Source: Paguma larvata (lineage: Eukaryota; Chordata; Mammalia; Carnivora; Viverridae). Taken from it: a DNA stretch of 64,000 bases. Both the position numbers and the translations under genes were made by a program. The notes under the pieces are model-generated. The model did not search any database. It saw only the letters and a list, made by a program, of their open reading frames with translations, and was not told the DNA's origin. Numbering within the stretch: the stretch's first letter is position 1; every line of letters starts with the position of its first letter. This document shows, in pieces, positions 1-13,434 of the stretch. The DNA lies in contig CM057836.1 of assembly GCA_030068075.1 (NCBI GenBank), positions 71,771,788 to 71,835,787 on the forward strand, in the 5' to 3' direction.

Positions 1-231
1 GCCCAGGACGGTGTCTGGCCCACATGTGTTTGTTAAATAACGAACGAGCGTCTGAGCGCAGAGCTGGATGTAACGCAGGCGCTTTGATTTCAGAGCACAC
101 CTTCCTAACCACCGTCCGTGTTCTTTTTGATCGTATCCTGTTCTGTTTCTTCCGAAAGGTCTGGCGGGGCTTTTGGTGCCCACTTCACAAAGAAAGGGAG
201 ACTGAGCTATCTAGCTCAGGGTGACAGCTCA

Positions 232-365
232 CGTACTCTCAGAGGCCAGGCCCTGCTCTGAGCACTTTACACATATTTAAGTCTTGTAGTTCACGTACGG
301 TCTTAGGAGGTAGGTGCTGTCATCCCTCCCGTCTTACAGATGAGCAAACTGAGGCACAGACCAGC
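232..365 (+). repeat. MIR SINE
   Basis: Contains the diagnostic run GAGCACTTTACACATATTTA and CAGATGAGCAAACTGAGGCA. Confidence 0.75.
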
Positions 366-664
366 CGGACTCTGCTGTCATATCTGTCGTCTACATGAGG
401 CCAACCACTTCTGCTCCTGGTCCTGAAGCGGGTGTTCTGGGCTCCCTGATAATCCAGGGACTCAGCGCAAAGGTATCCTGCGGAGGGATCTGCACCGCCC
501 CTTGTCCCACCTGTCCTGCCCTGGACTATGACCAAGCCTTCTACCAGACCCCAGGTTTCAATAACTGCCCTGGCCTCACTTCCGTGCGTATATCAGACCC
601 TCGTAGTCTGGCTCACTTCTCAGGGGGCCAGTGGTCCTAGTTTGCCCAGAAATGCCCCCGTTTT

Positions 665-852
665 TTTCTTTTTAATTTTTTTAATGTTTATTTTCGAGAG
701 AGAGAGAGAGGCAGAAAGAGGGAGACACAGAATCTGAGGCAGGTTCCAGGCTCCGAGCTGGCAGCACAGCCAGGGCTCAAATCCATGAACTGTGAGATCA
801 TGACCTGAGCCGAAGTTGGATGCTCAATTGACTGAGCCACCCAGGCGCCCCT
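665..852 (-). repeat. CAN-SINE (feliform tRNA-derived SINE)
   Basis: Minus orientation, from T-rich start and (GA)n to GAGCCACCCAGGCGCCCC. Flanked by an imperfect target duplication: AGAAATGCCCC before, AGAAACGCCCC after. Confidence 0.95.
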
Positions 853-1374
853 AGAAACGCCCCAGTTTTAAAGCTGAGAGTCCTGTGTTATGGAAAACAT
901 CTCAGGCCTGGGCAGACCAGGACGGTTGGTCACCCTACGCACTGCACAAGCCTGCGACCACTCTCTGACCCAGTGAAGTTTTGCTCTTGGTGCTTGTAAT
1001 CTGTGCAGCTTCCTATAGATCTCCAGAGAATAACCTCTCTCCAAATGATCCCTCAAGTCATCTTAACTTAGCACTAGCTACATCACATTTCAAATGAAAA
1101 AAGCATAAGAATATTATTAGGGAGTTTAGCTTTCTGAATGGAAGAGATAGATCCCTCATGTTTACTTTCCGAAAACACACCGGTGGAACGTAAGCCAGCG
1201 GTTTCCTCTCTGCCCTTCCCCCATGACCCACTGAGATAGCCCTTCTGTATTTTCCCTTTGCGTTTCCATCCTCCCCACACACTTCTCCTAATGATTTCCT
1301 TTCAGCCCAAAGCAAGAAACAGAATAGAGACCTGGGGTTGGCATTAGGGAGACAGCACGAATAGAAGAAAGGAC

Positions 1375-1520
1375 GTGGGCTTTGGAGGCACAATGACGGT
1401 GTGGACTCTGTCTCTGACGTGTCATTTTATATCTGTGTGGAACTTACTTAACCCCCTTGAATATCATCTGCAAAAGGAGAACACAAGAAGATCAGCGATG
1501 ACGTCTGTACCGGGGACCCG
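1375..1520 (+). repeat. MIR-like remnant
   Basis: Degenerate match to the MIR body (salient part: ACTTACTTAACCCCCTTGA followed by a CATCTGCAAAAGGAG-like run). This explains part of a short open frame here. Confidence 0.5.
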
Positions 1521-1804
1521 CAGGGAGGGGGATGATGGGTGCTGCATGGCTGGGGGAAGGTGTCCGGCCTCAAGACTGGAGCTCCCCACGGCCTGGCAGG
1601 ATCCTGGTCCTAAATCTGAGTCGAGGCACCCAGAGAGATGCTTCTGGGTGACTGATAGGTGCCTGATGTGGTCTCTTGGCCGGCTTCTTCTCTTTTTGAC
1701 TTCAACAGCAATTCTCTAGGGAAGTCCTATTACCAACTCAGAGGATCCTGTACTTCTTCGTACTGCTTTTTCACAATCTTAATTCAAAATTTAATTTCTG
1801 TCTT

Positions 1805-1935
1805 CCCCTCCTGACCACAAACTCCCTGCAGGAAGAGACCACGTCTGTCTTGTTCACCGCTGCAGCCAAATTCCGCAGCCAAATCAGTGCCTGGCACACA
1901 TGGACGTCCAACAAATGCTTGTTGAATGAAATGAC
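1805..1935 (+). repeat. L2 3' end
   Basis: Sense L2 tail: CTCCCTGCAGGAAGAGACC, then GTGCCTGGCACA and a TTGTTGAATGAAATGA end. Confidence 0.75.
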
Positions 1936-2109
1936 CATCAAAGTTACTAGAGGGGGAGACCGAATTTTGTAAGGAGGCTTAGGCAGAAATACGCCACCAG
2001 ATGGCGCTATTACCCCGCGTGTAAACTATGCGGCAAGTTTTTATCACGCTGAGTATGGGTGGCTGATTCACTTTCCAATTTGAATTGGAAGCGACTGTGC
2101 CAGATTATA

Positions 2110-2325
2110 ACGTCTATTTTTTATTGAGCATCATGGTAGGCAAGTTACAGTACATTTTCTACAGTTCTGACAACAACCACAGGAGAGGGTATCCCATCTT
2201 ACTGACGAAGAGATAAATTCCCAATGAATTTAAGTAACTTTCCTAAAGATACATAGCCTGAGGGTGACAGAATAAGGCTCTGAGCCAGGGTGTGTTTGGC
2301 CTCCAAGCCTGTGTTCTGTCCGGTA
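2110..2325 (+). repeat. MIR SINE
   Basis: Degenerate MIR with the CATCTTACTGACGAAGAGAT core and following AAGTAACTTTCCTAAAG run. Confidence 0.7.
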
Positions 2326-2779
2326 TAGCCCACTACTTCCCCTCCAGTGGTCTAATGCAGCCAGTGAGCAGGCTTCCCACTGTGATAGGTGTCCAGCCCC
2401 CCTTTTTTCCTCACAACTGCTTGCTGTTTTATCACATGTCCAATCAGAAATAGCCACATAGCCTTGGTTTCTAAAAGGTCAGCTTACATGACAGGCAGAA
2501 TAAACTCAATGTTTCTTAGACCAGACATTTGATCCAAGCCTTAAGCTCGTTGATGGGTTAGGCATAGCATTCTGAGGAAGGAGGAAATAATCTTCAATTT
2601 ATCACTCAGTCATCAATAGTTCTTCATTCAGCATCTGGGTTGCGCGCACAGGGCTGAGCAAACACAGGCTTGCAGTCTGTTTGGGGATATAAGACCCGCA
2701 CGTATAGGACCGAGTACGCTGCCATACACTGCATTTTGGGAGACGGGCCGCAAGTAAACTGGTCTGTTTCTACGAAAGG

Positions 2780-2930
2780 TGTGCCCCGAGGACCAGCAGG
2801 TCCGATGCCACTTGACAGCTTGTTAGAAATGCAGAATCTTCCGTTTTGCTTCAGACCTCATGAACTAGAATCTGCATTTCAAGGAGCTCTCCAGGTGATC
2901 GGCACCCATTAAAGACTTTGGGGGACTAAC
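2780..2930 (+). mobile_element. hAT-Charlie element of the MER5A type
   Basis: Contains CTTGTTAGAAATGCAGAATC and the CTCCAGGTGAT motif typical of MER5A; about 80% of the full element is visible. Confidence 0.75.
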
Positions 2931-3579
2931 TGTATTTACATGTCCTTTTAAAATGAAGTAATACTCTACCTAAAGCACTCTTTAATTTCACTGTTTAGTT
3001 TTAATTTTGGACTTGGGTTTGCTTTTAAAAGAATGGTACTAAATATACTTAAACTGCCATTCCTCTCTCCAAGAACCTATGGAGATTCCAGATAGCTCAA
3101 TTTTCTGTGGCCTGGTGATTTAATAACTGGAAAGAAAGTTCTCACCCAAAGCACCTCTGCATATATTTGTGCAACGAGAATTGTTCAAGAAACTAGGCCT
3201 CGAAAAATCCTAACGGGTATTTTCTGAATCAGATCACTAAAGGAAGTTTGCCTTATGTTCAGCGTAATATTGGTACATTCTGATTCTTTGCAGATGACTA
3301 ACCTGTGTCTGGTAGATGATGGAACCATAATCCTGGCTCGAGTCTCGTCAGGTCACCCCCCATCCCTGCCAACCCACTGTCCTTCCGGGTAAGTGAAAGC
3401 TGTCAGAATGTGGAATCGTGAGAACGGACGGAGACACGACTCTGACGGAGCACACTGACAATGCTTGATTCCCCATCTCGATAAGAAGTGATGATGCCCT
3501 GTGTCTAATTTGGTCCCATTTCTCTTATTCACTTGCGGAAGTTGGGTGAGTCCGTTCAGAAAGGCATCCTGGCCCAAAG

Positions 3580-3745
3580 AAAAGAGCACTAGACGACTAC
3601 GTGAGGAAACATGGGAGCTGGTCTCACGTATGTTAGCCGTGTAGTGTCGCTTCTCTGGGTCCCGCTTCCCCGTCTCTAAACCTGGGAGGCGGAACCAGGT
3701 CATTGCCAAGATTCCTTCCTGGTTTAGCATTATGTGAGCCTAGTT
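3580..3745. repeat. MIR SINE
   Basis: AAAAGAGCACTAGACGACTA, then a cytosine-rich CTCTGGGTCCCGC section and CCAAGATTCCTTCC, as in MIRb. It accounts for the antisense open frame across 3353-3730. Confidence 0.6.
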
Positions 3746-6470
3746 AACTAGGAGTCAGGGCATGGGTAGTTAGTTATTCATTAAACTCAGATTGCATACT
3801 CCTGAATAGAACTGGCCCACGCTGTCTTTACCTACAGATATAATGAAAGTTGAGCAGGCTGGTTACCATAGCATTTCACCTTCACAGAGTCCTTTTGTAA
3901 AATTCAGTTCCGTGAAGTGACAACATTACGTACTGGCACCTGCAAAACTCCCTCACGTTTGCTTTGCTTCCCTTCTTGCTCCGGGCTAGGGTGCCAAGAG
4001 CTGTCCTAATCTGGAGAAGCAATCAGGGTTCTCCAGCTGCCTTTCGGCCCGCCGGAGCAGAAGGTGCTGACGGGGTGGGAGGAAAGGAAGGCCCCCTTTC
4101 AGTTTACTAATTCTGCAGCCGCCCCTTCACAAACGCAGGCAAATATTTTGCGATGTTGCAAGGTGTTACGAGAAGTGAAAAGCAAGCTGCGATTCAGCTG
4201 GTGTGAAGACTTTGCAAATAGAGAAGAGTGATCTGTTTTGCAGCAAACTATTATTTCTGCCAGAGCCCACAGACCGGAGTACTAAGAGAGGTACTTCTGC
4301 AAGGCACTGGCGTCATACATATTGGGTTTTCCGGAGAAGACCAATTTCAAATTCATCGGTTCAGCAGGTCCCAAGCTGCAGACCTCAGACCCCTGGGAGC
4401 TGGGGAATTACCTCGGGGGCTCTGCACACCCCTGCGCATGTTTCGTCTGTAGCCTGAATGAAAAATGTGCCCGTCGCATGGATTACTGTCTCACATACAC
4501 ATAAAGGTTGTAATTAATAAAAGAAATTAACCTACAATGGCCTACAAGCCTTTCGTTATGTAGTTTCTCAATCAGCTGACCTTAAAAGTAGAGTTAGTTT
4601 CATGCTTAACTGTAAGAAAAAAAACTTTTCTTGATGTTGACATACAGCCTTCACAGAAGGCTGATTATTTGACTTGAATCCTGGGTCACAGAATATGGAT
4701 GCCTTGCCATTAGGAGAGGCCCTTTCCTACAGTTATTGGCTCCACTTTCAAGGCTTATGTGGATAACGGTGTGGTATTCACCGTTTGGTTTCTAAAACCT
4801 TAAAACCTGTTAGGAAGACATGTAAGTGGTTAGTTGAGCATTACTCCTCTCTGAGAAATGGCATCTGGGGGTATAAGTTATAAGCAGTGGGTACATTTCT
4901 TAGGTCACAAATTTATAATAAGAAATATAAGCTGATTTTTATTTCTGGCTGCCATTTCTTTGCATTATCAGAAACTTAATCTGAGCGAGCTGGTAGATTC
5001 TAATCTCCTCTTTCCCTGGGGTTGTGTCTAGTTTCTGGGAGGAGCTTATGAGGTACCAAGGTATGCGGTGATGTGGGGGGCAGTGGAAGGAGTAAGGAAG
5101 ATTCCTGGATTCTGGTTCCAGAAGCTGCTTAGGAGAGAGAAGATAGACCCAGCAGCACAGACAATGTATTTGGAAGAAAAACCAAGGAGATTTGAAAAGA
5201 GTTCCCTGCGCCTGGCGGGGATGAAGTAAATTCCTGGGCAGATACCAAGAGCAGACAGACGTGGCTGGGTCCTGGGCAGCTACTCCGCAGGCTCACCTTG
5301 GGAAGGTGGCTCAATCCCCGGTGTCTTTATGGAGTCTGGGAATAGAGAAGGTACGTTCCTCGTATCCTCGGCAGAGCCTCAGGAAGGTTGCAAGACTTCA
5401 GAACAGAAACGGATGTGTGGCAGGTCCCCACTGAAGGGACCCTTAGCGGACTTGGAAGACTTAAAGTCCCCGGGGAGAAATGGAAGCATTTCTCATTCGA
5501 AAGAGCTAACTGCTGCATGACTAGGCAGGGAGATTCTATTTCCCTGTTTCTCAACTTGCACTGTTGGAATCAGGAGCCTCGGGCAGGAACACGGGGGTGG
5601 AGGATCCTTCTCAGTGTGAAAGCGGCAAACTCTCTCCCCCTCTCCTCTTGGAGAGAGTGGCAGCTGACTTTAGAGAGCCTGTATTGCAGGCAAAGAAGAG
5701 TTTGTTGGCAAACCATGTAGGAGGCACCCGAGTGATAAATCAGAGCTTTTGCCGCAATGTATTTTTATCCCTGACTGCTTGGCTAAGGCTCCTTTGTTCC
5801 GAGTGGGCTGCCTTAGCGAAGTATGCCCAGTATGGAGTGAGCTCCTTGAGAACACAGGTTCGTTACAAGCAACCCACAACGATCCCAGGTTAATATTTAT
5901 TTTACTAAGGGAGGATAGTGTGAGAAGGCAGGAGGCTCTCCGGCCCACTAACTCATGAAATTGGATTATGTTTCCCCAGCTGTGAAGAGTGAAAGTTAAT
6001 ACCCTGTTTGAGGAACCTCAACCATGTCACCTAAAGGCCAATTCCATGTTATGGAAACAAATGAAAAGACTCATTTGGAGAAAAGCCTCAACATTCCAGA
6101 GCACACAGGAAATAATTACAGAGTATTATTTTTGAGTGAATGTAGCAAGAAAATATAATCCTTGGGTAAATAACCAGAGCGGATTGAAGACATGTCCATT
6201 AAACGGTAAACAATGATCTAGACCAAATTACTTAATTGTTTCGCTCATAAACGTACAATAATACGTGCTTTTGCTTATGCCAATAAGATAATCTTTAGAG
6301 ATGTCTGAGTGACTTCTGGCCCGAAATTTAGGCTTTTCTAAAGTGATTATGGCATTAAGAAACAATAAAAATGGCCTGGGAAAACACTGTATGACTAGTT
6401 TGCGGCCACTAATCTTCTACATTAACCTAAGGTTAAAAAAAAAAAAGCCAGTCATTTCTAGAACTATCTA
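3746..6470. other. Intergenic, nothing recognised
   Basis: No exon, RNA gene or clear repeat identified. Short open frames near 5.3-5.9 kb overlap in several frames and have no coding signature. Confidence 0.5.
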
Positions 6471-6473
6471 GAA

Positions 6474-6656
6474 CAGGGCTCAAGAGACTTTTTCTTAAAG
6501 GGCCAGACAGTAAATATTTTAGGCTTGGCCACTCTGCCATTGTATACACAAGTGACCCCAGACAATCTGTTAAGGAATGGCTATGGCTGTGTTCCTATAA
6601 AACTTTCTATACAAAATTAGGTGACGGGTCTCTGGGCCATAGTTTGCTGACCCTTG
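6474..6656 (+). mobile_element. hAT-type non-autonomous DNA transposon (MER family)
   Basis: Starts CAGGGCTCAAGAGACTTTTT, has AAAGGGCCAGACAGTAAATA and ends with the TAGTTTGCTGACCC signature. The exact MER name is uncertain. Confidence 0.8.
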
Positions 6657-7649
6657 ATCCTGAACAACAGAGATATAGAAAAATTGTTAAGTTCATTTGG
6701 AAAAACTGTGAGTTCGTGGAGCTCCACAGAACATCAATTTCTGTGGGGATGTGTGGCAAGGCCAGCAAACTGTGCTTTTGACTGGTAAACACTACATCAG
6801 AAGGCCAGGTGAGGACTGTCTGGCGCTGTCAAAAGGCCAGATGACTCGTAGGCAGACCTGGTGCTGGATTCAGGAAGAGTTGCTAGTCTGAAGTGCAGAG
6901 TACTTGCGCAGACGGACTAGGCAAACTAAGTCAATCCCACCGTCTTTACCCTTTCGCCTCCCAGGCTGGCTTTGTGAGGGAGCAAGGGGATTCTGGATCT
7001 GACCACACCTTCGAAAGGTAAGGTGAGACACCAAAACGTTCCAGCTTCCTTTCCAATTCAGATTCATTAAAACAACTGTCTCACTGGGCAGGTCAGCGCT
7101 CCTGCCATATTCATTGTTGCTGCTAAATGAACACCACTGTGAACCCCTCTGTCCCCGACCAGCTTCTGTGACAGTTGGCCGCTTGGGTGTGTACAACTTG
7201 TGCCCTGAGTTGTGCCCTAATTCTCTTTCATGCATTTGAACTGAGACCAGAGGAAAGGTGCAGTTAGTGGCAGAGACGTAACCAGAAAGGTTACAGGGGC
7301 CTCAGGGGTCGGAAGGGCCCCACGTAGGCCTTGTATACGACGTCTTCACTGAAAAAGCAGAAGTAAAACAGAGAAAGGGTTTCAGTTTCTTTTCAGTTCC
7401 ATGATCCACGAAGGCCGTCTGTTCATCAGGAACCCTTATATCCCAGTGAGGCCGCTCTTTGGGTTTATAATAACCTCTCCCACCTTTTTCCTGAGTTGTG
7501 TTCGTTGGGTCTTTTCTCAGTAACTAAATCACATGGTGCTCTAGGAGGCACGTTTCTTGCCACAACCATGTATTTAATGCATTTTAGATCTGCCACCCGT
7601 GAATGTAAGATCTGTTAGCTATTTTATTTCTATACCAGCTGCCAGTAAC

Positions 7650-8100
7650 GAATCCAATCACATTTTCCTGATCAATGACTTTTCAACCTATCCTGTCCAT
7701 TCCCATCCCTCCACTACGACCCAGTACCTTATCACTCTGGTCTGGATTTCAGCCACAGTCTCCTAGAAAGCTCTCTTGCCTCTGTTCATTCCCTATTCTT
7801 GTCCATCTGTTGTCAGAGCCGTTAGAGTACTTTTTACAAACCTACTTTCGTCGATCACTTAGACGTAAAGTCTACGATGCTTCCCTACTGCCTCCTGGGT
7901 CCAGTCCGATCTCTTCGAACCGCTATTTTAGGCTTCATCATCTGGTCCACCCTATCTATTTATTATATTCATATCTCCCATGACCCTTCAACACGAATGT
8001 CAGTTTCAGCCAGGTTCATCTCCCACATCCTCCATTAATCTCACTCTTCATTCCCACTTCTATGTCTTTGCTTATTTTTGTCCCCACCACTTCTCCTATA
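7650..8100 (+). repeat. L2-derived sequence
   Basis: Pyrimidine-rich, with motifs shared with the other L2 pieces (GGATTTCAGCCACAGTCTCC; AGGCTTCATCATCTGG). The open frame here is repeat-derived. Confidence 0.55.
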
Positions 8101-9007
8101 AATTAGAATATCTCCTCCCTGTATCAAAATCTAATTATATAAAATATAGACATCTGGTATTATCTGTAAAAAGAGAAGGGGCAGGAAGGAAATGAAGGCT
8201 GCATCTGTCCTCTTCTACCTGCCAGCCCACATTCCAAAGTAATAGTGAATGCCTGGTGACCATCGGAAACGTGACGAAACTATCCAAAGTGTATGAAACT
8301 GAAGCTTTCAGATAAGGATGACAGAATGAAACGCACACCTAAATTTTATTGTTTTGAACCTCCCCACATAAAACTACATTAAAGGTATTTTGGGGGGGTG
8401 GCATAAATCCCAGGGATAAAGAGTGAAAGAAGATACCGAAGGAACTAAATTTGAGAGGGTGGGAAGCCGACAAATGGTAATGGACTTGGCCGACTTGAAA
8501 GACCACACTGTAAACTGACAGTAAGTAAAGATAAAAACACATTTCAGTATGCACTCAAGAATACTCAAAAGACTCAAGGATGAATGGCATCTCTGAAAGC
8601 GGAGTGAATGGGGACGTTGAACTAAGGAAGACTAGTCGAATGAAGGCTGAGGATCAGAACAGTTCTTGAATCTCCCCGCCCCCTTCTCCACAACACTGCC
8701 TGCTTGCCCCTCCCACGCTCTGGCCAAAGTCTAGTGGTTTAGGTTCCAGAGATGGGAAAACAGATGGTTTCTAAATGAAGGAACACCAGGCACAGCTGAG
8801 GGTGGGTGTAGAGTATTTAAAACAGGAGAGTAAGTGAATGTGTGGTATACTAAAGGCTCTCTGCTCTCTCTTTCCACTCTATCCTTCAGGCAAGGGAAAC
8901 TGAAGGACAATTCTGTGGAGAATATGACCATCTCAAGAGGAAATATCTAAAGATATTGACTTTAAGAGTCCCCGTCACAAACAGCCCAGATAGGTCATGT
9001 TACATTA

Positions 9008-9206
9008 GTGATTCTCAACTAGAGGCATAGGGCAATGTCTGGAAACGTTTTTGATTGTCACAAACCTTGTGGTGGGGGTGCTACTGGCATCTAGTGGGTG
9101 GAGGCCAGGGATGCTGCTGCTAAGGATCCTACAATTCACAATAAAGCCTCCCACAACAAAAAATTATCCAGTGCAAAATGTCAGTGGTATCACTGTTGAT
9201 AAACTG
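9008..9206 (+). mobile_element. hAT-type MER20-like DNA transposon
   Basis: GATTCTCAACTAGAGGC start, GGCAATGTCTGGAAACGTTT, GTGCTACTGGCATCTAGTGG and CCACAACAAAAAATTATCC. Confidence 0.8.
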
Positions 9207-9563
9207 AACCTTACATGAAATTCACGGTCAACTTGCCCACCAACACGAACAACGTTTCCAAAAAGTCTCCTACTCCATTAAGAGTGAGTGGAAAACAAAA
9301 ACTGACCAGACAACTGAGGAAAACTTCTAACAAGGGAAGATAGAGATCTGAATGAACAGATAAAAGCAACTGGAAAAAGGAAACAGAAACTCTGTAGGGA
9401 GAAGAAAACTCTAAAAACCAGTATTTGACTTTCACTTGCGACCATGATCAGTGGGGACCGAATTTACCTTCCTGCTCTAAACAACTAGAAAACTGGACAA
9501 GACCTAGAGAACTGTTTTCTGCTGTTGGATAACAGGCGGCTCAGGACTTCCTGGATTTGACTT

Positions 9564-9694
9564 TTTTTTATTAAGTTTTTTATTTTAATTCACGTATAGT
9601 TAACATACAGTGTTATATTAGTTTAAGGTGTACAATAGAGTGATTTAACAATTCGATACATTACTCAATGCTCTTTATGAGAAGTGTACTCTTT
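9564..9694 (-). mobile_element. 5'-truncated carnivore L1, 3' end only
   Basis: Poly(T) start, then GTATAGTTAACATACAGTGT, the carnivore L1 3' terminus on the minus strand. Flanked by a 13-bp direct repeat CTGGATTTGACTT at 9551-9563 and 9695-9707, the target-site duplication. Confidence 0.85.
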
Positions 9695-10479
9695 CTGGAT
9701 TTGACTTGTGTATAGGGGTCCAGTCTGAATTTACTGAAGAAATTCCCCCTGATTTACAATGCCACCTTTTCCATGTATGGATTCATCCACTCCTGGTCTC
9801 TCTGTTTCTGTCTTTGTGTTGGTGCCGTACTGTATTAATTCTTCACAATGTTGCTGGAAACTCCAATCCATCTGTTTAATCTTTAGGTTGCTAAAACCGC
9901 CAATCTTTTAGCAAAAAAGATTTAAAAAATTAAAAACCAAGAACACTATTGCCATCTGGTGGAGAGACCTACTATTACCACATCTACATGAGACCCTCTG
10001 TGACTCACCTCCTCATTCCCCATTCAGGTAACAAGTCCTGAAAAAGCCTCCTTTCTCAGATTTTCAAATCTTTACCTTCACTTCCAATCTCCTAGTACCA
10101 TCTAGCCTAGTTGGCCGGGATTGTTGCTTTTGAACCAGCCCCTCTCTTTAGTCGCTATTCTTCCAAGATTTTCCTTGTTCCTATTGTCACACCTCACTAT
10201 TTCACATTAATCCATTGGGTTATCAAGTTCTTGCTAATGAGAAAACATTTTGGAACCAATTAACAGCAGTCTGACTAGGGACAGAGAGAACAAAGTAGAG
10301 GCTCAATAAACTTCAGCTGAATCGAGAAAGCTATTTAGTACCATTTGCTCATTTGCCAAATTTACGTGGGAGGCAGCATATGCGCCTAAGTTTTTTTTCT
10401 TCCGTAATACCAGACTGGTGAATGACATTCACATGTGTACATTTTCCGTGGGCTTGCCTAAAAAATTATTTTATCTATA

Positions 10480-11700
10480 AAATACATGGCTGATATAAAA
10501 AAATTCAGAGCTCTGCAGATGAGTGACTCTATGGATGACGTTGGAAGCCAGGGTTCTCACTGTGGAGGAAGATACAAATTCAGACTGAAGAAACACAAAA
10601 AATAACCCCGTAGGGCTGAACTGGAATTGGAGGTATTAGTAAAACTTGTGATTTCTAATATCTGTATTTCTTAGCTTTTTCTGTTGAAGGGGCCTAGATA
10701 CAATGGCAACCCAGCAGGTATCTTAGTATCCAAACACCATTCTCCACTAAAAGAAACGAGGGATCTTTGGAGAAATGGCTGATTCCAGGGCTGGGTAGGA
10801 AAAATATAAAGTAAACTGGAAACATCTTGTGCTAGAAAGTAAGGAATTCTTCAAATAATGATGAGAACATGTCTAAAAGACCCAAGAACCACCTTGAAAG
10901 GTCTCCCACTGGCCAACTCTGAGACCACTTGACATCAAAACAAGTGAAAGCAACAGAACTGAATGAAATAGCAATCCATGAATTCATACTAAGCTGGAAA
11001 AAGAAAGCTTTTCCTTACAGCAGAATACCAACTAACGAATGTAAAGAGAATGGAAAGCCATTTGGCAAATCTCAGGGTAACAATTAATTCAGCCAAAAAC
11101 CATCACCAGCTGCTAAAATTAGTGTGTGAAAGTTTGCTGAGAAATAGAATATTTACAGTCTCAAAGAGTCTCCCAATAAAAATGCTTAATAGAAAAAATA
11201 GAAACTTTACAGTGAAGAAATCTAGCAAAGACCACCTAAAACAAGTCATCCAAATTAACCGCTTGTAAGGGCCAACTGACACCATAAAATGCACTGAAAA
11301 GGACGTAGCATCACTTCTATGATATTCCTGCCGACGATGCGTAAGCTCAATCACCTTGTGAAAAAACATCAGAAACACTCAGATTAAGGGAGGTTTTATA
11401 AAATAACTGACTTATGTGTTTTATGACCTTGACGTTTTTGAAAGATAAAGTCAAGAACTTCTAGATTAAAAGAGACTAGAAACATGGCAACTTAATGTAA
11501 TACGTTATCCTGATTTGGACCCTGGACTAGTTTTTTGTTTTAACAAAGGCCATTACTAGAACAACTAGTGCAATGTGGAAAAGATCACTATTACCTAATA
11601 GTGTTGTGTTACTGTCGATTTTCTGGTTTCGATAACTGTGATATGGTTATGTAAGCAAGTATTCTCGTTCTTAGAAAATACACTTACGTATTTGTGGTAA
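10480..11700 (+). repeat. Old L1 3'-UTR-like sequence
   Basis: Ends with TTGGACCCTGGACTAG and TTCGATAACTGTGATATGG, typical of old L1M 3' ends. The short open frames inside are not genes. Confidence 0.5.
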
Positions 11701-11857
11701 AAAGGCATCATATCTGTAATAAACACTCCAATGGTCAAGGAAAAAGCATTTATTCTATACAGATATCTATACCAATAAAGGCAAATCTCTTCCTTAGTGT
11801 AGAATGACAACTAGTTAATACAAAAAGAATGATGTAGTTAGAAAAATCACAGTTTTG

Positions 11858-12025
11858 GGGGTATCTGGGTGGCTCAGTTAGTTGAGTGTCCGACTCTTGA
11901 TTCTGGCTCAGGTCATGATCCCAGGGTCATGGGATCGAGCCCCATGTTGGGCTCCATGCTCAGTGTGAAATTCTCTCCTCCTCTCCCCTTCTCCCTCACT
12001 TGCTCTCTTATCTTAAGAAAAATAG
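11858..12025 (+). repeat. CAN-SINE, older carnivore subtype
   Basis: TATCTGGGTGGCTCAGTTAG head and the CCCAGGGTCATGGGATCGAG variant of the tRNA-like part. Likely target duplication: AAAATCACAGTTTTG before, AAAATCAGTTTTG after. Confidence 0.9.
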
Positions 12026-12150
12026 AAAATCAGTTTTGTAAATATCACAGTGAAAAATGTTTTCAGGTAAGAATCATCGAAGGATGCTAAATCTACAAGA
12101 AGCAGGTTTGATGAGGAATAGAAATATCATCATGGTCTCAAAAGTTTCTT

Positions 12151-12340
12151 GGGCGCCTGGATGGCTCAGTCGGTGAAGCGTCTGACTCTTGATTTTGGCT
12201 CAGGTCATGATCTCACAGTTCATGAGACTGAACCCCGTATTGGATCCTGCACAGGTAGTGCAGAGCGTGCTTGGGGTTCTCTCTCTCCCTTTCTCTCTGC
12301 CCCTCCTGCTGTTCAAAATAAATAAACTTAAAAAAAAAAG
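12151..12340 (+). repeat. CAN-SINE
   Basis: GGGCGCCTGGATGGCTCAGT head, B-box-like GTTCATGAGACTG, CT-rich tract, AATAAATAAAC and poly(A). Confidence 0.95.
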
Positions 12341-12359
12341 CTTCTCCTCACAAATTATC

Positions 12360-12990
12360 AACTAACTGCAGAAGTTAAAATAGTAACAATACAGTGGGGA
12401 AACTGGACGACATCTTACCCAGCTGATCAAAATGGACATCAACAGGGGCAAAGGGATACTGTGTGAGTCTGGATGTGATGCCGGGAGGACACGTCACTCA
12501 CGGTATTTCAGCTCACACTGCATAACCCAAATCTAACCACAGGAAACAAACAAAAAAAATCCGAACTGAAGGATAATGTATACTTTACCTGTCCTATATT
12601 CTTCAATATAGCAATACTACAAAAGACAAAGGCTACAGAACTGTTCCAGATGACAGAATCATGATAATCTAACGTATGATCCTGGACTAGATTCTGTAGC
12701 TGCAAAAAAATTATCAATGGAACACCTGAAAGTGGAACAGGGGCTGTAGATTAAATGAAAGCATTCTCTCAATGTTAAATTCCTGAATTTGACAACTGTA
12801 CTGAGTACGTTTGTTCTTACGAACTGTGTATGTAACATTAAAGGTGAGAAGGTAGGTCTGCAATGTATTCTCAAATCGGCCAAGAAAAAATTATATAACA
12901 AGAGATGGAGAGAAAATGGCAAACGGAACATGAGAAACATTAAAAATGAAGTCAAATGCAGAAGAGTGTACATTTCTTCTCCTTAAAATT
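12360..12990 (+). repeat. Old L1 3'-UTR-like sequence
   Basis: GATCCTGGACTAGATTCTGT and AATTCCTGAATTTGACAACT echo the same old L1 3' end seen at 11.5 kb. A repeated pair of such ends suggests two related LINE copies. Confidence 0.5.
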
Positions 12991-13434
12991 CTCAGAACAT
13001 AGATATGTGCATGTAAATATATATATTTCTAGGATACTGTAGTAGTCTCTTGCTCCCCCATGTAAGGGAAGTAGGAACTAAAATGTATTATTAGGTGGTT
13101 GCCATCAGGGTAAAAGGGTTAAGTTTCCCTTTTCTCAACCTTCAGTTCCACTCCACAGAGAAAGCGGTACTAATTGCTCTCAGATGTCTTTTGTATGTGC
13201 ATATAAGCTTCTGCACATGTGTAATTCTTATCATCATCTTGATGGCTTCATATTCTATGAATGAACATAAAGGCATTCTGTTGATATTTAAGCTATTTCT
13301 AATGTGTATATTTTTTAAATACAAACTGAGGTTTAAAAAATACATTATTTCATCATTTTTACATTTACTTTGATAAAAGCTGTTTGGCCTTATTTCTGTC
13401 ATCTTATAGTTTGTTTTTATGCCTCCTTTTTAAA

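Noticed and set aside
665..852. tRNA-like heads of the SINEs as possible tRNA genes
   Set aside because: All sit in CAN-SINEs with CT tract and A-tail; none folds as an intact tRNA by eye, and the same head recurs across the window.
3353..3730. 125-codon minus-strand open frame
   Set aside because: Overlaps a MIR element and shows no family resemblance.
9551..9707. Direct repeat CTGGATTTGACTT as a possible attachment or regulatory site
   Set aside because: Explained as the target-site duplication of a truncated L1.
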